Source: an uncultured Flavobacteriales bacterium (lineage in GTDB: Bacteria; Bacteroidota; Bacteroidia; Flavobacteriales_D; Crocinitomicaceae). From it: a stretch of DNA of 64,000 nucleotides. The position numbers were made by a program, and so were the translations under genes. Shown piece by piece: positions 56,705 through 64,000 of the stretch. Position 1 is the stretch's first letter, and each line of letters starts with the position of its first letter. The stretch is from positions 124,001-188,000 of the forward strand of contig CAJXJK010000001.1 of NCBI GenBank assembly GCA_913054135.1, read 5' to 3'. Under the pieces are notes generated by a model. It was not told where the DNA came from and ran no database searches. It worked only from the letters and a program-made list of their open reading frames with translations.

Positions 56705-59700
56705 TTACTTCACAAACTTGATTCTGAACTTCGACTTAAGATCTTTCAATACATAAACTCCTGATCCCAAACTGGAATCGATTTGTAGAGTTTGATTCTG
56801 TGCTGCCCCCTGAGCAAAGGTTTGCACAATTTGACCCAAATCATTGTATAAAACAAATTGATTTAATTCGATTCCGTCTAAACTAGAGAATGTGATTTGA
56901 TTATCAATATTATTATAAAACGCATCAAGAGGAGATTCATTTTCATCAATCCCAAGCTGAGAATTAACTGTAGCCGACAATGATGTCTCACAGCCCATTG
57001 CGTCTTGAATTTGAGCTAAATAGGTTCCAGCCACTAATGACGTTATGCTTTGACCAAGCTCTCCTGTTTGCCAAGTGTATTCGTAAGGAGGTGTACCACC
57101 TATTACATCAAGAACAATAGCCCCATCAGCACCTAACAATTCATCTGAAACATTTGCTGTTGCATTTATGTTTGATGGTTGATTCACCACCACATTAAAA
57201 GTCGTTTGATTGCACAAATTGGTCAAACTAGGTACTTCGATAGTGTAAATTCCACTCTGTAAATTTTCTATCAATAATGGATCAGCAGTCGCATTGGCTG
57301 AAGTTGTTGTCCCCTCAAATGTGATTTCATAATCTAGTGGGCTTGAATCTTGAAGATCTAAAGAAATCGACCCATCAGAAAGTCCGTGACAGCTCGCCAT
57401 CAAACTTGATGTTTCATAAGTTTTTCCTAAATGAATTAAAAAACGAGGAGCATATGTTGTATCAGATAATTCAAAGGTTAATGGTTGACTGTCTTCTACC
57501 ATATAAAAAGAACCATCATACGTGTCTTCAATTTGAATACATGGAACATTTAGTTCATTCAAGTTCTCAAATTCTAAATTATACTCACCAGATTCAAAAA
57601 CAATGACTCTCATTGGAATTGTCCATTCCTGAGTTCCTTTATCAAAACTGTGCACAGTTAAATCTTTTACTTCATTATTGATGAGCGTTATTTGAGGTTG
57701 AACACCCCATCCTCCCCAAAGTTTCTCAGCATCAAATAAATATTCAAATTCATCTACTGAACCATCTAAATGTCTAAGAACTGCTTCATCAAAGTGTTCA
57801 ACTCCCTGTAATCGAATAGTCATACCAGGATTTAACTCATTACCGTTTTTAAAATATGCTTGATCAATACTAGACTTCACACCTTCTCTTGCGGTCAATA
57901 CAGGAGACCCGCCTGTAGCCTGAACCCAAAACGCTTGCTGTGAAGGAATATATCTTGAACCGCCATTTGTAGAAGCCCCTGCCACATAAGTCGCATACTG
58001 CTGATTATCGGGGTTTTGAATATAAACAGCATTTGCCATATTAGTCTTAGTCCAAGCGGCATCATCCCAATCAATTGTTGATGGATATGGATTTCCAACC
58101 AGGTTCCATCCATCCTCAGATGGAGTACCAGAAGGAGTGTATGTTACTGGCATAGTTATATCTCCTTGATTCGCAAGGCCTACTAAGTCAAACACAAAAG
58201 GTGAAGTACCTGTAATTGTATCACCACACCAAATTTGCCATCCTTCTCCGACCCCAATTGTTTGTGCAGAACCAGTTGTTGCCTGATATCCCATTGTTGG
58301 CGGTTGTGTCTCATCATAATTATATGCCGAAATCCATTCAAAAGTAGGATACCAAGATCCAGGATAACCTGCAGTTGCAAAGTCATCATTAAACTGATCT
58401 AAAGTTGCTCCTTGAACTGCAGATGACATATATCTCCAAAATGTTTCGCCAGCATCAATGTAGCGTTCCATAGATATATCCCCACTAATTGGATCTGTAA
58501 ACCCACATGTGGCAGTAGTTGTGAATACTGTTCCTACAGTTGGATTTGGTCCATCTGAGAAAATTGGAGTACCACTAGGATCATTCAAAGTATATGTATT
58601 CTCATTTTCAAATTGTCCTGAAGCGTAAACCAATTGGAGAGTCGTTCCGTTTCCGACCGGAATAATCTCTGTGAATGACGAACCATAAGATTGATAGACA
58701 CCAATTGGAACACCATCTTCTAATACGGTTAAGTTTCCTCCATTCCATCCATCTCCCCATGCATCATCCATTATCAACTCATAGAAACAGTTTGTTGTTA
58801 ACTCATCTACTCTTGCCGTTCCAAGAGCATCAGATTTCATAATAATGAGATCATTCGTATTCAATGCACTCTTATTTACTTGAAGTTCTTTGGTGATAGT
58901 CACTGCTGATCCCGAAATAGTTGCTCCAAATTTAGACTCTACAATAAGATTCGAGATTTCAAGAGCAACAGAATTGGTGATATTATTAAGGCCATCACCT
59001 GTTAAAACTGTTTGCCCTCCAGCATCAGTATATGTTCCTGTATTAATGAAGTCACCGTAGACATTTAAGCTACCTGAAGCAGATAAGGTCATTCCACCTT
59101 CAAGTGTTAAATTAGCGCACTCACCTACCCCAGTAAGATTAGGTTCGTTTGCACTTCCAATAGGAATTCTTGCATCCATTGTTGAGTTAGGAACATTTGC
59201 CGTCCAATTACCTGAGTCAAACCAATTGGTACCGTTCGTGCCAGTCCAGATTGTTTCTGTCTCAAAAACGAAACGAATTTGAGGTTTCCATTGTCTATTC
59301 GTATTCGGGTTAGAACCACAGTAACTTCCATTCCCATTATTGGTCCATCTATATCTATAACCATTTGTTGCATTGTAAGTTCTTAACTGACCTGAAGGGT
59401 CATTATTTGCAGTTGACCAGCAAACCTTAACACAAATATTCTGTGTCCCGTTCCAATCGAAAGGAGTATCTAGATCTAGCATATCCCACAGACCTTGGTT
59501 TGGAGAATAAGTAAAAGCACTCTTTACTTCAGTATAGCCATTATTCCCAGGATTGGATCCCGCATCTGCCGCGTTGGTATGCTTCATTGAAATGGTATAA
59601 CCGGGTATAGTGTTCACTGGAATATTTGTAACGAAGTACCCCATTCGGTTAATGGTGGCTGCTCCTGAAATCCCAGCAGCATTTAATTCAGCAACTGTGT

Positions 59701-59860
59701 ATACAGTCCAAGAAACACTTCTATCTCGTGTGATATTTACCGGAGAGGCTTCATTGTAGCCGTTAGTTTGCGTACCAGAACCAATAGTGATTGTTTGTGC
59801 ACTTGCAGAGTTTGCATGCACCAAAAGGCCTAACAGTAATATGGAAAGAAACCTATTCAT
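56705..59860 (-). CDS. Giant exported type IX cargo protein C, with inserted domain
   Basis: The 1051-residue protein has a signal peptide (LLGLLVHANSASAQ). A head domain of about 200 residues (INRMGYFVTNIPVNTIPGYT, then LDTPFDWNGTQNICVKVCW) looks like an exported beta-sandwich. A strand-rich stretch follows, and at about residue 360 a block of about 105 residues (DDAWGDGWNGG to TTTATCGFTDP) is inserted exactly before the shared module. The other two genes have no such insert. The module and a T9SS end (FVLYNDLGQIVQTF to FRIKFVK) complete it. It is first in the tandem; B follows after five bases. Confidence 0.87.
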   Translation of the reverse strand: MNRFLSILLLGLLVHANSASAQTITIGSGTQTNGYNEASPVNITRDRSVSWTVYTVAELNAAGISGAATINRMGYFVTNIPVNTIPGYTISMKHTNAADAGSNPGNNGYTEVKSAFTYSPNQGLWDMLDLDTPFDWNGTQNICVKVCWSTANNDPSGQLRTYNATNGYRYRWTNNGNGSYCGSNPNTNRQWKPQIRFVFETETIWTGTNGTNWFDSGNWTANVPNSTMDARIPIGSANEPNLTGVGECANLTLEGGMTLSASGSLNVYGDFINTGTYTDAGGQTVLTGDGLNNITNSVALEISNLIVESKFGATISGSAVTITKELQVNKSALNTNDLIIMKSDALGTARVDELTTNCFYELIMDDAWGDGWNGGNLTVLEDGVPIGVYQSYGSSFTEIIPVGNGTTLQLVYASGQFENENTYTLNDPSGTPIFSDGPNPTVGTVFTTTATCGFTDPISGDISMERYIDAGETFWRYMSSAVQGATLDQFNDDFATAGYPGSWYPTFEWISAYNYDETQPPTMGYQATTGSAQTIGVGEGWQIWCGDTITGTSPFVFDLVGLANQGDITMPVTYTPSGTPSEDGWNLVGNPYPSTIDWDDAAWTKTNMANAVYIQNPDNQQYATYVAGASTNGGSRYIPSQQAFWVQATGGSPVLTAREGVKSSIDQAYFKNGNELNPGMTIRLQGVEHFDEAVLRHLDGSVDEFEYLFDAEKLWGGWGVQPQITLINNEVKDLTVHSFDKGTQEWTIPMRVIVFESGEYNLEFENLNELNVPCIQIEDTYDGSFYMVEDSQPLTFELSDTTYAPRFLIHLGKTYETSSLMASCHGLSDGSISLDLQDSSPLDYEITFEGTTTSANATADPLLIENLQSGIYTIEVPSLTNLCNQTTFNVVVNQPSNINATANVSDELLGADGAIVLDVIGGTPPYEYTWQTGELGQSITSLVAGTYLAQIQDAMGCETSLSATVNSQLGIDENESPLDAFYNNIDNQITFSSLDGIELNQFVLYNDLGQIVQTFAQGAAQNQTLQIDSSLGSGVYVLKDLKSKFRIKFVK

Positions 59861-59920
59861 TTTTCGTAGTAGCGAACCTCAATTTAACCAATTTTCTCCA
59901 AATATCTGTAATAGAATTAG

Positions 59921-59936
59921 AAATCACCGCAGTGAT
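59921..59936. repeat. Inverted repeat upstream of cargo gene C
   Basis: AATCAC, loop CGCA, GTGATT forms a 6-bp stem about 60 bp before the start of cargo gene C. The 174-bp gap between the sugar transferase stop and gene C should hold the promoter of the cargo operon, but no exact TAnnTTTG is seen. Its role is uncertain. Confidence 0.35.
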
Positions 59937-60034
59937 TCGATAAACTACCGTTATTCACTGATGAATTAACGTAAATTCACATAGGAAAGTTCAGATAAAA
60001 TTGAATTTTACTTAAACGATTTAGAAAACCGCCT

Positions 60035-60631
60035 TTATTTGAAGATTTTTCCGATTGTTTTGAAAATGCATTTCAAATCAACCAAAAGGCCTTGCTCTTC
60101 AACATATTTGAGGTTTAGACTCAACTTTGCAGGCATTACACTTTCAATGTAAGTTTTCTCAGGGTCAGAAGATTCCCCAAGCATTTTTTGCTCTTCAAAA
60201 TATTCAAGACTCGCGTAATCAGTTAGGCCTGGTCGTATGCTTAAAACTTTTAGTTGATCTTCAGTATATAGATTCACATATTTTGGCACTTCTGGTCTTG
60301 GCCCTACCACACTCATTTGCCCTAGAATTACATTCAATAACTGAGGGAATTCATCAATTTTATACTTTCGGATAAATCTACCAGAACGTGTTACTCTTGC
60401 ATCTTGCCCAACAGTAATTGCCCCTTTCTTATCAGAGTTTACTGCCATTGAACGAAACTTTAAAATCTGAAACTCTTTCTTGTTTTTACCTACTCTAGTT
60501 TGAGTGTAGAAGATTCCTCCTTTGCTATCTAACAAAATCCAGATGGCAATAATTAGAAAAAAAGGAAATAAAAGAATTAAGACGCAAAACGAAGAAATGA
60601 TATCAGCTATTCTTTTTACGAGCAAATACAT
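60035..60631 (-). CDS. Undecaprenyl-phosphate sugar phosphate transferase (PglC type)
   Basis: The 198-residue protein is the short, single-domain form of bacterial sugar transferases: KRIADIISS at the N-terminus, one membrane helix (about 12-32), then QTRVGKNKKEFQILKFRSM. The catalytic DEFPQLLNVILGQMSVVGPRPE follows, with PGLTDYASLEY after it. Such enzymes start surface glycan synthesis by moving a sugar phosphate from UDP-sugar to undecaprenyl phosphate. It directly follows the aminotransferase gene with no gap and should use its product if that is a UDP-amino sugar. Confidence 0.92.
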   Translation of the reverse strand: MYLLVKRIADIISSFCVLILLFPFFLIIAIWILLDSKGGIFYTQTRVGKNKKEFQILKFRSMAVNSDKKGAITVGQDARVTRSGRFIRKYKIDEFPQLLNVILGQMSVVGPRPEVPKYVNLYTEDQLKVLSIRPGLTDYASLEYFEEQKMLGESSDPEKTYIESVMPAKLSLNLKYVEEQGLLVDLKCIFKTIGKIFK

Positions 60632-61864
60632 TTAGGCCATAATCTCTTTAACCGAAGAAGAAACTGCATTCACTACATCTTTCAGATTTTCATCAGTCAA
60701 ACTAAAGTAAACGGGTAAAGTGATCACATTTTCATACTTAGAAAAAGCTATTGGATAATCTTCCATTACGAACCCTCTTTCTTTGTAAGCCGTGAACATT
60801 GGAAGAGGCTGAAAATGGACATTTACAGAAATTTGTTTCTCAAAAATTCTTTGCATTATCTGATCTCTTTGCGATTCAGATGCGCCATCAATTCTAATCA
60901 AATACAAGTGAAAAGAAGAAAGTCTCTCTTCATCCTTATATGGCGGAATTATTGCCCAATTCTCTTTTTCAAAATGTGAGGTGTAAAAATCAAAAACTTC
61001 AGTTCTTCGATCTAAATTTGACTGATATCTATCGAGTTCAACCAAACCTATCACGGCTTGAATATCCATCATATTACACTTATATCCAGGCTCTAAGACA
61101 TCATATCTCCAATTACCTACTTGTGTTTTTGCCAAAGCATCTTTTGACTGTCCGTGAAGAGACTTAATATTGAAAGTCTTGTATATTTCTACACAATCAA
61201 ATTGTTCAGGAAGATTGAAACAAACGGCTCCACCCTCTGAAGTCGTAAGATTTTTAACCGCATGAAATGAGAAAACAGTAATGTCAGTTAAAGACCCTGT
61301 TTTCTTACCCTTATACTCTGCTCCTATACTATGAGCAGCATCTGATAGAATCAATATCCTCCCTAACTTCTTTTGAATTTCAGTTTCTGGATTAAAAACC
61401 TTTTTGACATCAGGTCTTTCTACCAATGCGTTGATGGCATCATAATCACAAGGCCAACCAGAAATATCCACGGGAATTATAATTTTAGTTCTTGGGCTAA
61501 TGTGTCGTTCAATTTCTTTTAATGAAATATTAAAATCATTTTCATCACAATCAGCCATAATTACTGTTGCTCCGCAATGCAAGACTATATTCGCAGAAGC
61601 GCAATAAGTGTATGCTGGAACTATAACTTCATCTCCTTCTTTTAGTCCATACCATCTTGCCACTAACTCTAAGCCAGCAGTTGCAGAATTCAAACAAATT
61701 GTTTTTCTGCAGCCTACATACTCGGTAAGTCTTTTTTCAAATTCCTTAGTTTTTGGCCCGGTAGTTATCCATCCAGAAAGCAATACCTTCCCTACTTCAT
61801 CAACAATTTTTTGATCCATACGGGGTGGTGAAAACGGCAACATAATCTTAATATTTTTAGACAA
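60632..61864 (-). CDS. DegT/DnrJ/EryC1/StrS sugar aminotransferase
   Basis: The 410-residue PLP enzyme has the family landmarks VIVPAYTYCASANIVLHCGA, LILSDAAHSIGAEY with the cofactor Asp, and FSFHAVKNLTTSEGGAVCF with the Schiff-base Lys. The GYKCNMMDIQAVIGL block of the family also follows. It moves an amino group onto a keto-sugar nucleotide. The gene abuts the sugar transferase, so the product is likely the first sugar of the repeat unit, perhaps a bacillosamine- or QuiNAc4N-type sugar. The exact sugar cannot be read. Confidence 0.92.
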   Translation of the reverse strand: MSKNIKIMLPFSPPRMDQKIVDEVGKVLLSGWITTGPKTKEFEKRLTEYVGCRKTICLNSATAGLELVARWYGLKEGDEVIVPAYTYCASANIVLHCGATVIMADCDENDFNISLKEIERHISPRTKIIIPVDISGWPCDYDAINALVERPDVKKVFNPETEIQKKLGRILILSDAAHSIGAEYKGKKTGSLTDITVFSFHAVKNLTTSEGGAVCFNLPEQFDCVEIYKTFNIKSLHGQSKDALAKTQVGNWRYDVLEPGYKCNMMDIQAVIGLVELDRYQSNLDRRTEVFDFYTSHFEKENWAIIPPYKDEERLSSFHLYLIRIDGASESQRDQIMQRIFEKQISVNVHFQPLPMFTAYKERGFVMEDYPIAFSKYENVITLPVYFSLTDENLKDVVNAVSSSVKEIMA

Positions 61865-61893
61865 AATTACAACTAAATAAACGAATGAGCGAA

Positions 61894-63117
61894 TTAATTC
61901 AGAGACATCAATTTCTCATGAAGCTCCTTTGCTATGTTGTTACGATTGAACTTCTCTTGAACATAAGACCGCCCATTTTTCCCAAACTCCATCAATTTTT
62001 GAGGATCAGCCTCTATAAGTTTTATTTGAGAAACTAGATCTTGAACGTCCTCTGGCTCAAATGACCAACCACATTTCCCCTCTTTAATAAAAAGATCTTT
62101 GGCTTCACCTTTAACTCCTAACAAAATAGGTTTCTCCATTGCCAGAACTTCAAATATTTTAGAAGGAATTGCGCCCTCAAAAAGAGGTAAGTTTCTTAGC
62201 GGAATAAGTGAAATATCAACTTCTTTAATGACACTTGCCACCTCTGTTCTACCCACAGGGTCGGCAAAAATAACGTTTGACGCATCAAGCTTTTGAGCAA
62301 GAGCAACTAAGTCTTCTTTTAATGGCCCGCTCCCCATTATAACAAATTTGAATTTTGGATTTGACTTCACCTCTACGGCTGCCTTTATAATAACTTCTAA
62401 ACCTTGAGCATGACCTAAAATTCCGCCATAAAAGAAGACAAAATCATCTTCTATAATCCCATATTTGGATCTAAAACCATATTCTGAAACAGAATCAGGC
62501 TTAATGGCATCTGCATCAACACCATTGGGCAACCAATAAACATCCTTATCAGAGAATCGCTTGCGAATATCAGCAACAATACCTTGCGTTTGACCGGTAA
62601 TTAGAGTAGACTTTTTGTAGCATTTCGCCTCTAATTTGTAAGCCATGTTCAGAAACATTTTATTAGAAACCAAACCAAGTTTCTCTGCTGATTCAGGCCA
62701 AAGGTCAGAAACATTAAAAATAAGTTTAGCATTAAGTTTCTTGGCCAATTTCATAGCTGAATATCCTAAAAAAAGAGGTGGAGACTCTACTATGATAAAA
62801 TCGAAATCATCAAGTTTTTTCCCCGCTTTATAAGAGCTTCTCACGAACGAAAAATAATTCATAAGTCTCTTAGCGATCCCTTTGCTCTTAGTGACATAAA
62901 TACTAGACCTGTGGACAGTTAATCCATCCATTGTCTCCGTCATAGTTTTCTTCCCCTTGTACTCTTCAAAGACCTCCATCTTAGGGTAGTTAGGCATAGC
63001 GGTCAAAATTTCTACATCTAACCCATACTTTTTTAGTCGAATAGCAAGTTCGAAAAGCCGATTTTGTGGAGCACCAGTCTCAGGCGGGAAGTACTGTGTC
63101 AGAATTAGAAGTCTCAT
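61894..63117 (-). CDS. Family 4 glycosyltransferase (WbuB-like)
   Basis: The 407-residue protein begins with LILTQYFPPETGAPQNRLFE, the acceptor-domain start of WbuB-type GT4 enzymes. It has VSDLWPESAEKLGL and the donor-site region FVFFYGGILGHAQGLEVII, and EX7E with EGAIPSKIFEVLAMEKPIL near the end. It retains the anomeric configuration and adds a sugar in the cytoplasm to a lipid-linked glycan. It overlaps the end of the upstream ligase gene by about 38 bp and is 29 bp before the aminotransferase. Confidence 0.9.
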   Translation of the reverse strand: MRLLILTQYFPPETGAPQNRLFELAIRLKKYGLDVEILTAMPNYPKMEVFEEYKGKKTMTETMDGLTVHRSSIYVTKSKGIAKRLMNYFSFVRSSYKAGKKLDDFDFIIVESPPLFLGYSAMKLAKKLNAKLIFNVSDLWPESAEKLGLVSNKMFLNMAYKLEAKCYKKSTLITGQTQGIVADIRKRFSDKDVYWLPNGVDADAIKPDSVSEYGFRSKYGIIEDDFVFFYGGILGHAQGLEVIIKAAVEVKSNPKFKFVIMGSGPLKEDLVALAQKLDASNVIFADPVGRTEVASVIKEVDISLIPLRNLPLFEGAIPSKIFEVLAMEKPILLGVKGEAKDLFIKEGKCGWSFEPEDVQDLVSQIKLIEADPQKLMEFGKNGRSYVQEKFNRNNIAKELHEKLMSLN

Positions 63118-64000
63118 TGTTTGAATTTGAAAAATTTATTGAATTAAATATTGCGAAAAAGACGGCAAAAAACACAACTCCAGCCTGTGTTTCCAATACT
63201 GATTCAGTAAAAAAGAAAACACCACTAATAAGTGAGAAAATAAGATTAAAGTATTTCATTCGTTTCATTCGAATAAGAGCTTGAAGCAACATAATCGCAA
63301 TTGTCAATAAGCCCAAAACACCTAGTGCTACAGAAGTTTGTAAAAACTGATTGTGGGCGTTGAGATTTTGTCTGACAGCTTGATTAATACCGGCATCCTC
63401 ATATCTTTCTAGCAACTCATCTTGTACGTCTCCTGTACCAACACCAATCCAAAAGTTGTCTAAAAAGAGTGATGTTGACTCATTCCAAATCACAGTTCTA
63501 AGTGAAGTAGATTCGAGCCAAGTTTTCTCGGTATCGGTATCTACTCCTTCAACAAACTCCTGCACTCTAGACTGCACCAAATCAGACCCTTTGTAGATTA
63601 CGTAAGACCCTAGAATAGAACAGAATGTAAATAGTAAAAATAATATCCACTTTCTTTTTATCAACCAATAAATGAGCAAGGACAGAAATAAGATAGCCGA
63701 AGTGAGGATTCCTATTTTAGAGAGTAGCAGGATCGAAAAACCTGTAAAAATTAAGATTAGCGCCACATACACCCAACGTCTTTTGAACAAACCTAAGGCA
63801 CCATTGAAATAGTCTATCAGCAAAATTCCAATTCCGACATTCATATAGAATGCCAAATATGAGGGATGAATTTCTTTACTTAAATGGATGTAAAGTAATT
63901 GTCTGGTATCACAAGTGCAATAATAATTATTAGCACCAATAACGAGTAACCAAATAACACAGACCAACAATCCAGCTATAAAAGTAAGTAAGAGCATCTT
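63080..64000 (-). CDS. O-antigen ligase/polymerase family membrane protein (5' end outside window)
   Basis: The visible 306 codons run open to the window edge, so the start is probably outside. It has about eight hydrophobic spans, with a long periplasmic loop at about residues 145-215 of the visible part. The conserved ending of the family is present: FLDNFWIGVGTGDVQDEL and NAHNQFLQTSVALGVLG, the loop His seen in WaaL/Wzy proteins. It either polymerises the repeat unit or ligates the glycan; the two cannot be separated by sequence alone. It overlaps the GT4 start. Confidence 0.82.
   Translation of the reverse strand, partial: KMLLLTFIAGLLVCVIWLLVIGANNYYCTCDTRQLLYIHLSKEIHPSYLAFYMNVGIGILLIDYFNGALGLFKRRWVYVALILIFTGFSILLLSKIGILTSAILFLSLLIYWLIKRKWILFLLFTFCSILGSYVIYKGSDLVQSRVQEFVEGVDTDTEKTWLESTSLRTVIWNESTSLFLDNFWIGVGTGDVQDELLERYEDAGINQAVRQNLNAHNQFLQTSVALGVLGLLTIAIMLLQALIRMKRMKYFNLIFSLISGVFFFTESVLETQAGVVFFAVFFAIFNSINFSNSNNETSNSDTVLPA

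Larger units (their letters stand above)
47980..59860 (-). repeat. Three tandem copies of a ~1.77-kb C-terminal module
   Basis: Each of the three cargo genes ends with a homologous module beginning at the ME-R-x-IDAGETFWRY motif: about 47980-49745, 51012-52780 and 56705-58475. Shared landmarks are QFNDDF.TAGYPGS, GWQIWCGDTITGT, NPYPSTIDWDD, NPDNQQYATYVAGASTNGGS, and LTVHSF.KG. The rest of the genes is unrelated in domain content. This is a family created by tandem duplication followed by N-terminal exchange. Confidence 0.9.

Overview
The window looks like a chromosomal segment of a low-GC marine-type member of the Bacteroidota, most likely Flavobacteriales. The reasons are: a type IX secretion/gliding locus (porP and gldK-L-M-N), secreted proteins with type IX C-terminal sorting domains, a complete Bacteroidota-style bat (moxR/vWA) operon, LptE of the Bacteroidota type, weak ribosome-binding sites, and promoters of the Bacteroidota TAnnTTTG form. 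No rRNA, tRNA, CRISPR array, insertion sequence, phage gene or integrase was seen, so most of it reads as stable core genome. The last third is more variable (surface proteins and polysaccharide synthesis).

Layout. 1-6.6 kb: the tail of a small unknown protein, an ApbE flavin transferase lipoprotein, and a giant 1.7k-residue exported protein made of about 17 TPR-like units plus a second acidic repeat block. 6.8-11.2 kb (+): an FAD oxidoreductase overlapping murQ, L-serine dehydratase, and a DUF547 lipoprotein. 11.4-20.8 kb (+): a tightly overlapping nine-gene operon, moxR, an unknown lipoprotein, a DUF58 protein, a membrane-anchored partner, batA, batB, batC, batD and batE, closed by a bidirectional terminator. 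20.8-24.4 kb (-): dnaJ, grpE and lnt. 24.45-27.5 kb: an acyltransferase-3 protein (+) converging on an ABC-F ATPase (-).

27.5-39.5 kb (-): topA, an arginase-fold protein, porP, gldK, gldL, gldM and gldN. A second full-length gldM paralogue follows, cut off from the operon by a terminator and a leader with three consecutive palindromes. 39.65-46.4 kb (+): miaB, a sigma-54 activator without a receiver domain, lptE, an acidic TPR protein, secG, a strong terminator, then groES-groEL. Both groES and grpE carry a candidate -24/-12-like element, which raises the possibility that the nearby sigma-54 activator controls chaperone genes.

46.4-47.9 kb: an intergenic stretch with an orphan 40-codon type IX sorting-domain remnant, an unknown exported protein (TTG start) and a TfoX N-domain protein. 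48-59.9 kb (-): three tandem giant exported proteins. They share a C-terminal module of about 590 residues ending in a type IX sorting domain, but have entirely different N-terminal parts (simple repeats, three LamG domains, or a mixed head with an inserted domain). They are plausible cargo of the secretion system encoded 20 kb away. 60-64 kb (-): part of a surface polysaccharide locus (sugar phosphate transferase, DegT aminotransferase, GT4 glycosyltransferase, and an O-antigen ligase/polymerase cut by the window edge).
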